Assembly: GCA_009763385.1 (NCBI GenBank)
Contig: CM019823.1
Span: 91,337,104-91,401,103 of the forward strand
DNA length: 64,000 bases
Source: Coix lacryma-jobi var. lacryma-jobi
Lineage: Eukaryota; Streptophyta; Magnoliopsida; Poales; Poaceae
Direction of reading: 5' to 3'
Shown here: in pieces, positions 1-10,338 of the stretch
Layout of the letters: each line of letters opens with the position of its first letter
Numbering within the stretch: position 1 is the first letter of the stretch
The notes under the pieces: model-generated
The model's database searches: none
What the model saw: the letters and a program-made list of their open reading frames with translations, nothing else
What the model was told of the DNA's origin: nothing
Translations under genes and position numbers: made by a program

Positions 1-1301
1 GAATAGACTATGAGGAGACTTTTGCTCCTGTAGCTTGTTTGGAGGCTTAGGATACTCTTGGCTTTTGCTGCATCCAAAGGTTTCAAACTTTTTCAAATGG
101 ATGTCAAGACTGCCTTCTTAAATGGCTACATAGAAGAGGAAGTATATGTGAGACAACCTCCCGGTTTTGAAAATCCCAAGTTTCCAAACCATGTTTTTAA
201 ACTTCACAAAGCTTTATATGGTTTGAAACAAGCCCCTAGAGCATGGTATGATAGGTTGAAAACCTTTTTGCTTGCTAAGGGTTTTAAAATGGGATGTGTG
301 GATAAAACGCTCTTTTTCTCCTCAAGCAAGGCAATGATACTCTCTTGGTCCAGATTTATGTGGATGATATCATTTTCGGTGGTTCCTCCCATGCTTTGGT
401 TGCCAAGTTTGCAGATACTATGAGCAGGGAGTTTGAGATGAGCATGATGGGCGAGTTGACATTTTTCCTCGGGTTGCAAATCAAGCAATCCCGAGAGGGG
501 ACGTTCGTGCACCAGGGCAAGTACACCGAGGACATTCTGTTGAAGTTCGATATGGGTGAGGCCAAGCCTCTTCCAACACCCATGTCGACCACGACGGCCC
601 TGGATGTGGACAAGAAGGGAGAAGCAGTGGACCAGAAGGAGTACCGGAGTATGATCGGATCGCTGCTGTACCTGACGGCGACACGCCCGGACATTCAGTT
701 CGCGGTGTGTCTTTGCGCGCGATTTCAGTCTTCGCCACGCACCTCTCAACGTCAGGCAGTCAAGCGCATTATGAGGTACTTATGCTTCACACCTGAATTT
801 GGGATTTGGTATTCTGCTTCTTCTACCCTCTCCTTTTGCGGTTATTCTGATGCTGATTTTGCTGGTTGTCGCATTGAGCGCAAGTCCACTTCTGGGACTT
901 GTCAGTTTATTGGTTCTTCTCTTGTATCGTGGTCTTCTCGCAAGCAGTCTAGTGTCACCCAGTCTACCACGGAGGCTGAGTATGTTGCTGCGGCTAGCTG
1001 CTGTTCCCAGTTGCTTTGGATGATGGCCACTTTGCGTGATTTTGGTTTGAGCTTTTCTCGCATTCCTTTGCTTTGTGACAGCACGAGTGCTATTAGCATT
1101 GCTAAGAACCCCGTGCTGCACTCTAAGACCAAACACATTGATGTGCGCTTTCATATTCTGCGAGACCACTATGAGAAGGGTGATATCGACCTTCGCCATG
1201 TCGATACTCATCATCAGTTGGCTGATATTTTCACCAAGCCTTTGGACCAATCAACTTTTGCTAGGTTGAGAGGTGAGCTTGGTGTGTGTTTCCCTTTTTA
1301 G
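1..1301 (+). pseudogene. Sirevirus-type copia pol, C-terminal RT and RNase H (5'-truncated by window, frame-broken)
   Basis: This is the end of a Ty1-copia Pol polyprotein, which copies element RNA into cDNA. Seen: RT blocks KTAFLNG (about 106-126), YGLKQAPRAWY (about 217-250) and YVDDIIFGG (about 354-381); then RNase H blocks SDADFAG, TEAEYVA, KTKHID and LADIFTKPL; stop TAG at 1299-1301. Two frame breaks are visible: one near 45-57, with a stop in the incoming frame at 48-50, and one near 335-345 just before the YVDD box. The RNase H part (345-1301) is one open frame. It belongs to the plus-strand element whose 3' LTR starts at 2937; gag, protease and integrase lie outside the window. Family assignment is secure; activity is excluded by the frame breaks. 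Confidence 0.93.
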
Positions 1302-2936
1302 ATGGGGGAAACATTTTGACTCCTGTATCATTTACTGACTTTCTCTTTTTCATTTGGTATCTTTCTTTTGCCATCTTTTCTGCATTTCATCTTGCATATT
1401 TACATTCAGAGCTTCATGTATATAATCCTTAGAATGTGACTGTGCTCTGCTTAGTGTATGCTCCGATGCTTTATGATGATACTTGTAGCTTATGCTCTTT
1501 CTGATCACTGATACATGTTGTGAGCTGAGCTATTTTCTGAATGGTGAATTTGATTAATGAACTTAAAATTTGAAACTGTTCACCATTGAGATATGCAACT
1601 AGCATGTGTAGGATGTGTTGAATTCACTTATGCTACTCATATATGCTAGGTTGCTATGTCTCTAGTTCTGAGTCTTTCACTTGCTTGGTCTATTCATATT
1701 CTGTTATTAAAACTGAACCAAGTTAAGTGAATTGGAAAGATCGAGATGAGATTGCTTGCCAGCACATCACAGTTTCGAGACTGTTTCTCATTGCACTTTG
1801 AGTTAAACTTCAGTTGTGTAGTGTATGACCGAAACTGTTGCTTTAAGCTTCTGATTGCTTTGGCATAGGCTTCGCACAGTTGAAAAGTTAGGCAAATGAC
1901 AAGCTTTCAACCTCTCGCAATCACATGCTGATTTGAACTTGTGTAATTTTACCACTGCAACTCCGATAAAATTTGAATACACAAGTGTATGTTTCATTCT
2001 GCAGCATGATGACTGAACTTTGCTAGGGGTAGTTCACCTTGTATACATGTTTAGCACTTGTTTGAATTCCTGTCTATACATGAATAGTGCTATTTTTGTG
2101 GTGAACATCCTTTTCTGAATGGCTAAAACTGCTCACTTTGCTCAAATGCTTATATTTCGTATTTGGTGATCAGTTTGAGCCTTTGCTGGCATTATGTGCA
2201 TACTCTGAGTCATCGGATCAGCATTTTAACTAGCATCTTCATATTCTATCGACTATATTCCTGAAGCTGATAACTTGCATTTTGACTCATATGCATTTGG
2301 AGGAAGAGTTATTCTGTCAAGGGGAAGAAATTTGCTTGATGGTGCATTTTCAACTAAGGAGGAGAAAATTGACAAATCATGTGTGTTTTCCAAAGTTTAA
2401 CTAAGGGGGAGAAGATATTTGACAAATCTTGTGCCTTCTGAGTTGAACAAGAGAGATTTCCCGGTTGTGTGCACTATTTGAGGGGGAGTTTGCTAGTTGT
2501 GTTGAGCCTTTGCCTCTTTCTTGAGGGACTAGCAAACGTTTTTAGTTTTCCAATTGGTATCAAACTCTTTTGTTTTTTAGTTGGTAACAGTTGGTATCGA
2601 GCTTCCTCGCTAGCGGTGTTGAGCCCGTTCTGCCTCTTCTTGAGGGCTAGCTCTGTTTTGCTTGAATTTCAGTTGACTCTTCAATTGGTATCAAGTTTTC
2701 TCGCTAGCGGTCTTGAGCCTGTACTACCTCTTCTTGAGGGCTAGCTTTGCTTTGCTTGGTTGCGTCGAGCCGTTGCCCATGTCTTTGGAACCAAGTTGGT
2801 TTTGCTCTTTCCACTTGACCTTCTTCGGCTTGCTGCTGCTGCTTTTGGGTCATTTGGTCGAGTTCTCTCCCTTCTTTCCCTCCCTCCTCATATTATTTTG
2901 TGTTGATAGTTGACAATGCACTCATCAAGGGGAGAT
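1302..2936 (+). other. 3' internal spacer of the sirevirus with repeated polypurine-tract-like motifs
   Basis: AT-rich DNA between the pol stop and the LTR, with no credible ORF. Several A/G-rich stretches resembling polypurine tracts occur: AAGGGGAAGAAAT near 2319, AAGGAGGAGAAAA near 2355, AAGGGGGAGAAGA near 2403, GAGGGGGAGTTT near 2479, and AAGGGGAGAT at 2927-2936, which directly abuts the LTR and is the likely plus-strand primer. Multiple PPT-like motifs upstream of the 3' LTR are a known trait of sireviruses. This spacer has no extra ORF after pol, unlike the 8771-22149 element. Confidence 0.75.
2495..2765 (+). repeat. Imperfect 75-95 bp tandem repeats containing PBS-like TTGGTATC
   Basis: Three diverged units share the order (TTGGTATCRAR)...CTCGCTAGCGG...TTGAGCC...CCTCTTCTTGAGGGCTAGC. 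TTGGTATC occurs near 2552, 2592 and 2681. Elsewhere in this window the same octamer is the core of the sirevirus primer-binding site, but here it lies near the 3' end, not after a 5' LTR. Confidence 0.6.
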
Positions 2937-4975
2937 TGCGGACAAGGTGTATGCCGAGTCTCTAAGTGATGTGATGATTGATTGCCTACTGGATAGCGCA
3001 TGTTCTTTGGCTTGTGGCTTGTGTTGTGCATGGATACAGATACATGATCGAAGGCAAGGTGAAGGTCAAGTAGAGACGTGCCGTGCCGATGGACCGAGAG
3101 TGGCGAAGGGCGGACGTGAGGCTTGGACTGAGGGACCGGTGGCCTGAGGATCAGCTGTGGTGGCTGACAGCCTGGGACAGCGACGACGAAGACTTGCGGG
3201 TGGATGGGGTGCACGGTGTGCATCCCATCTACGACTCGGTTTGGTGGTTGAGCCACAGAAAAAACACCGAGTGGACGGTTTCCAGGTTTGGGCCTCAAAA
3301 CCTGGGCGCTGATGGTTTCCGAGTTTGGGCCACAAAACTCGGGCTGAGGGCGGTTTCCAGGTTTGGGCCTCAAAACCTGGGTGCTACGGGTTTGTTGAGT
3401 TTGGGCCACAAAACTCAAGCGATGGTCGGCTGGTTTCCCGGTTTGGGCCTCAAAACTGGGGGTTGGCTGTGAAGGCTGGTTTCCCGGTTTGGGTCACAAA
3501 ACCGGGGGCGACGTTCGGGAAAAGGACAAGCAGAGCGGTGGCGGCACGTGGCGGCAATCGGTGAGGTTGCGTCGAGGCAACGCTACCAGTTGTGCGGGCG
3601 TGGCCGTCGGATCACCACCTACCACGAGTTGGTCCAGAATAACCCTAGGGTTTAGCTGGTTCGCTCTGTAATTAGTTAGGGGTAGAGTGGGAATTAGAAT
3701 TAGGATAAGTAGGGGGAGACACCCACCTCCCCATCTATCTCAGTCATTTGCTCTTTGCTTTTAGGGTTTCCTGCTCTCCCAATCCCCTGCAGTAGCTACT
3801 GAGATCCGCTGAGAACCATACCTCTATGTACTGGAGATTTTAAGGAAGTGAGACCGTAATCTCACTGTTGTAGCTTGTGGTAGCCACACGGTTGTAGATC
3901 GATGACTTGATTCACGTTTTGTTCATGTTCTTCGCGTTCTTCATTTCTCCGTGATTTTCCCGTCACTCGATCTCCCTCTCTACTGCATCTTTGTGAAATC
4001 CGTTTGAATCAACTTCTTCTTTATAGTGAGGAGATCATTTCCACTGAAGGAATTCATCTAACTCCTCACGAACAAGTAGATTGGGTTGATTTCGTTTTCA
4101 TGGCGCTTTTTCGTTCATACTCCTCCCCTTTCGATTTCCCGGTGATTGAATCGATTTGAGCGGATGATTTCTTGGGGATAGTCCACTAACTACCTCGTGA
4201 TCATTCTCTCCAAGTTTGGAAACACAGGATTGTGATTTGATTCGGATTTGGGAAGAGTTGTGTGAGGGGCGACCGAAATCGCCCTCACTGGGAGGTCGCG
4301 GACAGTCCGCCGTTTCCCCCGCGGACAGTCCGCGCGTCAGGGTCGGTCAGACCAGTGGCCTGACTCCGCGCTGTTGGACAAGTCCTTTTTGAACCACGGA
4401 CAGTCCGCCGTTGGAATTCGCGGACAGTCCGGGAACGTCCAGGGGACTTACATCGTCTGTGCTGTTTTGTGTTTTTAGCCGGCGGACAGTCCAGGATCGG
4501 TTGGCGGACAGTCCGCAGTAGCCGCGGACAGTCCGGGACCCCAGGGCCAGACAGTCCGGGATTCGGCTGCTTGTTGCAGTTTAGTGCGTTTGCTCTCCCG
4601 GCTTCTTCGCTTGGTTTTCGGACTTCTCGTTTGGTTCTAGAGTTCACCTAGGAACCTCTCTAGGTATCTTTGCTACTTGTTAGCATCGGTATTTGGGGAT
4701 TTTCCGACGTAGCCTTCAATCTACGTTTGGGACCCGGTTTCTAGAGTCAAACTTGCTCCGGTGCTTTTAGCGTTTGACTCGCTATAACTTTGTGGTGCCT
4801 CGCTGTGATCCTAGGGATCATCCACCCTCTTCCAAGGGTCGTGGGCATCACGGTTTTGATCGAAGCTCTTGGGGTTGATTTTGGGAACAAAAGGCCAAAG
4901 TTTCGAGAGAAATTTTTGAGCTCCCATTCACCCCCCCCCCTCTAGTCGCCTTGCTATTGCATTCTCGGTCCTTCA
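2937..4975 (+). mobile_element. LTR, sirevirus family A (3' LTR)
   Basis: The LTR starts TGCGGACAAGG directly after a polypurine tract and ends CTCGGTCCTTCA, about 2,039 bp. The boundaries come from alignment by eye with the minus-strand copy at 30140-33960, which has the same start (TGCGGA...GTATGCCGAG) and the same end followed by a PBS. Inside are a TTTGGGCC minisatellite, palindromes built on GCGGACAGTCCGC around 4290-4560, and a C-rich tract just before the 3' end. The flank after 4975 is not a PBS, so this is the 3' LTR. The 5' LTR and target duplication are outside the window. Confidence 0.85.
3279..3512 (+). repeat. Minisatellite in LTR A: TTTGGGCC(T/A)CAAAAC units
   Basis: At least seven units of about 40-45 bp contain a near-palindrome of the type GGTTTTGAGGCCCAAACC. 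Two variants, GCCTCAAAACC(T)GG and GCCACAAAACTCG, alternate. The same array is in the minus-strand LTR copy at about 33340-33590. Because the units are near multiples of three plus short offsets, spurious ORFs run through them on both strands. Confidence 0.8.
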
Positions 4976-5255
4976 GCGCTTGCAGAATCTCCTCTAGGTA
5001 GATTGCAATCTCTCTAGCTAGCTCCTACTAGTGTCGAGATTGACAACCCCATTTGACATTAGTAGATAGCTGCTTTAGCTTCACTCCTTTAGGTATAGTG
5101 ACTGGACTTGCTACAAGCATTTCTGGCGCCGTTGCCAGGGATAGATTCCATAGTCTACTCCTAGTAACGACGTTAGCAAGTGTCAATAAGCATTTCTGGG
5201 CCGTTACCGGGGATAGTTGCCTAGCTCTATCTTTAGTGAAGTTAAGAACTACCAA
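4976..5255. other. Remnant with two PBS-like TGGCGCCGTTGCC sites
   Basis: No ORF. CATTTCTGGCGCCGTTGCC at about 5119-5137 and a degenerate copy, CATTTCTGGGCCGTTACC, at about 5190-5207 are each followed by RGGGATAG and sit in the same context about 70 bp apart. TGGCGCCGTTGCCGGGGA-type sequences are the usual primer-binding site after the 5' LTR of Athila-like gypsy elements. No matching LTR or gag is recognisable here, so a truncated remnant is the most I can support. Confidence 0.4.
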
Positions 5256-6000
5256 CAATGGCGGTACTACCGCCAAGTCAAAAACGCGCAGCAACAGAGA
5301 GCTCCGCAAATCTGACTTTCTACCGTCTTTGGTCGGTACCACCGAGGGTCGGTAGTACCGACTTTATGGCGGTACTACCGCCAAGTCAATTTGAGCATGA
5401 ACAGAGAGGTCTGCAAAAACGGTCTTGCTACCGAGCGAGGTCGGTACCACCGAGGGTCGGTAGTACCGGCCTTATGGCGGTACTACCGCCAAGTTATTTT
5501 TGAACCTACATAGAGAGGGTATTAGAATGGTCTGGGTGGCCGGTACTACCGACCTTATGGCAGTACTACCGCCGGTTCAAAATGAACTCTACCAAGAGAG
5601 CATTGCGCGCTGCCTCCCTGGTCGGTACTACCGACCCCCATGGTCGGTACTACCGACCGTACAGAAAAATATCTATGTGTTCGTGATTGTGCGGTGACTC
5701 TCAAGCAAACTTTAGTTAGTCGATTTGAGCACTTTTTCTCCACATCCAGTCAACCTAATTTGTGACCCTCTTGATAGTCCGGCTTACCTATAACCCAAGT
5801 TTAAAATTAAACTTTCAATCAACCACTTGAGCTAGGCAACTTTTGTCCAACTATACTCAACGTGCTTTGTTCATGAGATTTCAACATTTCAAATCTTTCT
5901 AAGGACTAACACCTGCATACATGCTTTTATAAATCCGTTAGTCCCTAATTTGATTGTCATTAATTAGCCAAAACCTACATTGGGGGCGAATGCACTTACA
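5256..6000 (-). mobile_element. Partial LTR, sirevirus family F (minus strand)
   Basis: Read on the minus strand, the LTR starts TGTAAGTGCATTCG immediately after a polypurine tract and runs toward lower coordinates. Its distinctive content is clustered palindromes, GGCGGTACTACCGCC and GGTCGGTACTACCGACC, at about 5258-5660. No clean LTR end (C-rich tract followed by CTTTCA) is found before the sequence changes near 5255, so I treat it as truncated. The opening layout resembles the other sirevirus LTRs here (ATGACAAnn followed by a block of GACTAACG type). Confidence 0.7.
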
Positions 6001-6015
6001 AACTCCCCCTTTTTG
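6001..6015 (-). other. Polypurine tract of family F sirevirus
   Basis: The minus strand reads CAAAAAGGGGGAGTT immediately before the LTR start. It is the same AAAAAGGGGGAG core as the tract at 20618-20632 of the family B element. Confidence 0.8.
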
Positions 6016-6635
6016 GTAATTTGATGACAACCAACTTAGGCTTACAAAAAGATAGAAAGAATTGAAACTTTTGAATTCCTAAAATTTAGTTCAAGCTCCC
6101 CTTTAGTGTATGCTTTGGATATGAATTTCAAACCTTGACTTTAAGCAAGGTTGCATACACAAGAATAAGACCTCCCCCTAAATTTTGCAATCCGTGGGGT
6201 GCCTAAGTGTGTGACAACATCAATTATATAACAGGTTTGTGATGTATGAACAAGATGGCATGGTGATTCACATAACAATAACAGGTTTGTGATGTATGAA
6301 CAAGATGGCATGGTGATTCACATAACAATAAGATAGAGAAGACGAATGGCTATGGAAGAAAGAAAAGGACTCAAATCACATAGCCATATCGAAAACAACA
6401 ATCACCAAGCATGGCATGAGCAGAAAATAGAGATCAAGCATACATGAATATTACATTAAGCTTAAATGTATCAAATCCTCTAACACGCATAGATCATCAC
6501 AAATGCAGCATGCCACACACTTAGTTCTCATAGTTTAAATCTTTCTCAAAGCTAGCTATTACATCATAAAAGAAGCCTAACACTCCCCCTTTGGCACCAA
6601 GTGCCAAAAAGGGTAGGCCACGATAAGCAAAGGAT
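6016..6635 (-). other. 3' untranslated internal region of family F sirevirus, with tandem duplication
   Basis: This spacer lies between the end of the extra ORF (6636) and the polypurine tract. No coding potential. It contains a second A/G-rich stretch near 6168-6180 (minus-strand AGGGGGAGG) and an exact 50-bp tandem duplication at 6228-6330. Confidence 0.6.
6228..6330. repeat. Perfect 50-bp tandem duplication
   Basis: The unit beginning ACAGGTTTGTGATG at 6231 recurs identically at 6281. The flanking bases diverge before 6228 and after 6330. Confidence 0.95.
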
Positions 6636-8564
6636 CTAATAGTAGCCACCGGAAGAACCATCATAACCACCAAAGAGAGAGGAGTACGCGCTGGCACCAA
6701 CATCACCACCTGGGAACGTCGACGAAGGAGCACTAGAGGGATCCGGCGGAGGAGAGGGAGCATGGAAACCACCACTCCCAGCTGGATCGGCATCCGGGGC
6801 AGCAAAGCCCATGTAGAAGCCAGCCCCTCCACCCTGGTATGAGGTGGACCCACCACAATGTGACGGACCCGCTCCATAGTCAGGGTAGAAGGGAGGAGGC
6901 TGATACGAAGGCGGAGGATGTAGAGGCTGAAACAAAGCTGAGCTGAAGATACCGGCCTCATCATCACCTCCATGCTGCTGCTGCTGCTCACCACCACCAC
7001 CACCATCATCATCATCATGACCATGATGGGCATCGTACTCTGCGAAAGGATCTGGCAAAGGCCGAAGAGGAGACTGCTGAGGAAGACCAAGATGTTCATT
7101 CACTTGCCTCTGATGCTGCTCGTCACGCTCAGCCTTGTTGTAAAACCAGTTGAAGAACTTGCTGAGAGCATAACGAACAGCCCCACCACCTCCACTCCTA
7201 CGCCTCTCATGACGCGGAGGAGAAGAACCAGCAGGAGGCACTCCCTCATGAGCCTGCTCCGGGCCATGAGCCTCACTAGGGGCAGCTGCTGCGGCTGGAG
7301 CAGCTCCACCTTCACCAACTACTTCCTTGCCTACGGAGGAGAACTGCCAGACATTGTACTCTTTTACAGTCCGATCATACTCAAATGTTGCTCCCACCAC
7401 GTGCTCAATGATATGCATCAAATACGGAGCATAAGGCAAGTCTTTGTGAGGGTCATTGTATGCTTCTGAGATCTTCTGCCACATAAAGTGGGAGATGCTG
7501 AACCTCTCATCTGGCTTGGCAAAACGGCAAAGGACCTTGAGGGCATCGCTTCTCAAGAAAGTGTTGTCCCCAATCTTCGGATCCTGGGTGAGTCTCATCA
7601 AGTTGTTCAGCACAAAGAAATAAGACTAGAGCCCATTGACCTGAAAGTTGGCCACTATGCCAGGCAGATAGATCCTAGACTCCTAAATCTCTGAGGGATA
7701 GATCCCCTCACCATACATCTCTGACAGTCTCGGGGCATTGCGATCTTCATGGTTGAAACCCAGCAGCCTAGCGAAGGTCATGAAATCACATTTGTAGTGG
7801 ACCCCTTGGGTCATCCAATGGAGGACCTTGTCAGGCTGATCAATGTAAAGAGTAGCCCAAAACTGACATATAACCTCCTGATTCCAGCTACGCTCACCAG
7901 AGATGAGCCCCAGAATCCTCCACTCTTCTAGCCTATGCACCAAACTATCCATCTGCTCTGAATTCTTGACAGTCAAGGATTTGATGGCCATGCGCTTGTG
8001 CTCAATGAGCGGAGGACGCCCCTTCACGCAATATCCCTTCCAGAGGACAGACACATAGTAGTCCTGCTGAAAGCGGGACCAAAAGCGTCTATCAACTGAG
8101 TCATCTCTGATGAAGAGGTAGGGATACTCCAAGCGCTGCGCCCTCAACAAATTAGCCCTCTTCCTATCTGAATAATCCATCACATTCCCGGGATAAGCTG
8201 GACCAATCATTGAAGCTACTGCCATACCATGCATATGGAACACTCGGTTGATCAACAACAAACCGGATGCAAGAGGAGACGGAGGTCCAACATGAGGATC
8301 TATAGCACGACCTTCCCTGACAGGACCGACCTCCAACAACTGACCACCAACAATCACACTATGCAGTCGACCAGGGGGACCATTAGCAGGAGGCGGCGGA
8401 GGTGGAGGTGGAGCTTGCCCTCTTCCACCTGCACTGTCTCGGCCGACGCTCCGACGGCCCGTGGACGAACGCCCACGAACTTGCCGAGCGATGTCCTCAC
8501 TACTCCCACTAGCAGGCCGAGCACGGCGCCCGGGATTTCGCCACTGCTGCTCTCCTTGCTCCAT
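6636..8564 (-). pseudogene. Sirevirus extra ORF after pol ('env-like' by position), two in-frame TAG codons
   Basis: A 643-codon minus-strand frame begins at an ATG at 8562-8564 and continues to 6636 in one phase, broken only by TAG at 7683-7685 and TAG at 7626-7628. The N-terminal 60 residues are basic and low-complexity with a run of eight prolines. The middle is globular with many aromatic residues (for example RRFWSRFQQDYYVSVLWKGY) and resembles the 'putative plant transposon protein' family found in retroelements. The C-terminal third is Pro/Gly/Ser/His-rich. It occupies the slot between pol and the 3' LTR, as the ORF at 17564-20153 does in family B. I see no signal peptide or transmembrane helix, so an envelope role is not supported. 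Function unknown. Confidence 0.72.
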
Positions 8565-8770
8565 TGCAACAAATTCTTCTTCTTCCCCCTCCCTTGCCTC
8601 TCTAGCAAGGCGTGCTCACCGTGAGCCCCTTTGGCTTGCGACATCTAGAATAGAGTACATGACCATATGAGACAAGTTACAGCAGAGCAACTTCAAAGGA
8701 TGTAGCAAATAGAAACAACGATCGAAATCGGGGAAGAATGACCGTTCACTGCGCGGTCGGTACTACCACC
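8565..8770 (-). other. Upstream region of the minus-strand extra ORF, cut by the family B element
   Basis: About 200 bp remain before the LTR inserted at 8771. The ORF frame stays open for at least 14 codons upstream of the chosen ATG, so the true start could be earlier. CGGTCGGTACTACC at 8755-8768 matches the family F palindrome vocabulary. The expected pol of this element is not found on the other side of the insertion. Confidence 0.5.
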
Positions 8771-10285
8771 TGTGAGCATCTAGGCCCCCAGTGGGTTTCG
8801 GTGATTGGATGACAACGGTAAATTACTATGACTAACGTGTGTTTTGCAGAAACAGTTGAGTTAGGTCATGGTAATGATGATCGTGAGGGCACTATGGTAT
8901 TCATGCCCCCTTAGCGATGGAATTCGTTCGGTTTTCAAAGGATGGACGACGAAGACGGTGATAGGCTAGTGCTAAGTGTCATTTGATGTTGAAGGACACT
9001 TAGAGTAGCATAGGTCTTTGCTTTATCTTTGGCCGTACTATAAAGAGGGTTTGAATGAGTAGCTTGACCTAGGTGAGACTTTTGAGTTAGGTGTGGTGCA
9101 CACTTGTTAACCAAAGCCCTAGGTAGCTTAGAAAGGTCCCTAAGATCATAAGGAAGAAAGTTCGTGAAGGGAGCGTCGCAAACCGAAGTCGTTTCGGACT
9201 TCAAAATGTGACCGGACGCTTCAACCCTAATGACCGGACGCTGGGCGTGCGTCCGTCAGTTGGTTTGGCTGAGGAGCAGGCTTGGCTGCGACCGGACGCT
9301 CTTCAGTATTCGACCGGACGCACCAGGAGGTGAGTCCGGTCGCGTCCAGAGAGGTTCCAGAGAGGGAAATTGATGACCGGACGCGTCCGGTCAGTGGTGA
9401 TCGGACGCATGGGTGCGTCCGGTGTGTATCGTACTGGTGTCAGGGCTAACGTCACGTAGCCGTTAGACACTGACCGGACGCGTCCGGTCACCCCGACAGG
9501 TGCGTCCGGTCAGTGTGTAACTGGCTGGACTTACCCCTTCGTGCATGTTTCGAGTTGGGGGTATAAATATGCCTCCCCCTCATTCATGCTGTCGCTCTTG
9601 CTCATTTGAAAGGTTGCCAAACACATTGTGATTCCAAGTGAGTGCAAGAGGCCTAGTGAGGTTGAGAGATTTGATAATTGAGTGATCAAACACCTCTTAG
9701 TGAATAGAGAGTAGCAAGTGTGCATCCACTCATCTCATTAGCCTTGCGTTGGTCAAGTGAGAGTTCTTGCTTGTTACTCTTGGTGATCGGCATCACCTAG
9801 ACGGCTTGGTGGCGATCGGAGAGCTTGGTGATCATCCGGAGGCATTGTGGATGACCCAAGCCAAGTTGTGACCGGTAGCGAGCGATTCACCGGGCCGGAG
9901 TGGCGAAGAATCAGCTCGTAGTGAGCACTTGATCCTTGCGCGGATCAAGGGGGAGCGATACCCTTGCGCGGGTGCTCCAACGAGGACTAGGGGGGTTGCC
10001 GACACCTCGATACCTCGGCAAAAAGATCGTCGTGTCATCTCTACTCTCTTCTCTACGCATTTACCTTTGAGCAATTCAATTCCGCATTTACTTGTTGTTC
10101 TTTCATAAGTTGAATTGCAATGCTAGAGTAGAAATGGTTTAGCGATAGTCTTTTGTGCAATTGATTCTTGTCAAACACACTTCTAGGCACTAGGGGGTTA
10201 ATTGGGGCTTGATAGGTTTTATTATTGCAAGAAGTTTTAGAAAAGCCCAATTCACCCCCCCCTCTTGGGCATCTTGATCCTTTCA
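8771..10285 (+). repeat. 5' LTR of family B sirevirus
   Basis: TGTGAGCATCTAGG...GATCCTTTCA, 1,515 bp. It contains palindromic GACCGGACGCGTCCGGTC-type motifs at about 9215-9520, a TATA box at 9562 and a C-rich tract (CACCCCCCCCTCTTGGGC) shortly before the end. Confidence 0.93.
9562..9569 (+). promoter_or_regulatory. LTR TATA box (TATAAATA)
   Basis: GGGGGTATAAATATGCC follows directly after the palindrome cluster, the expected place for the U3 promoter. The same motif is at 21429-21436 in the 3' LTR, and a minus-strand equivalent is in LTR E (58173-58180). Confidence 0.7.
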
Positions 10286-10286
10286 A

Positions 10287-10300
10287 TTGGTATCGGAGCC
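10287..10300 (+). other. Primer-binding site (initiator tRNA-Met type)
   Basis: TTGGTATCGGAGCC sits two bases after the 5' LTR. It is close to TGGTATCAGAGC, complementary to the 3' end of plant initiator tRNA-Met, the usual copia primer. Confidence 0.85.
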
Positions 10301-10338
10301 TCGTGCTCTCGATTTAGGCTTAACCGCCTAGAGTTAAG

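Noticed and set aside
7100..7318. Plus- and minus-strand ORFs overlapping the family F extra ORF
   Set aside because: They are shadows of the 6636-8564 frame caused by low-complexity codons.
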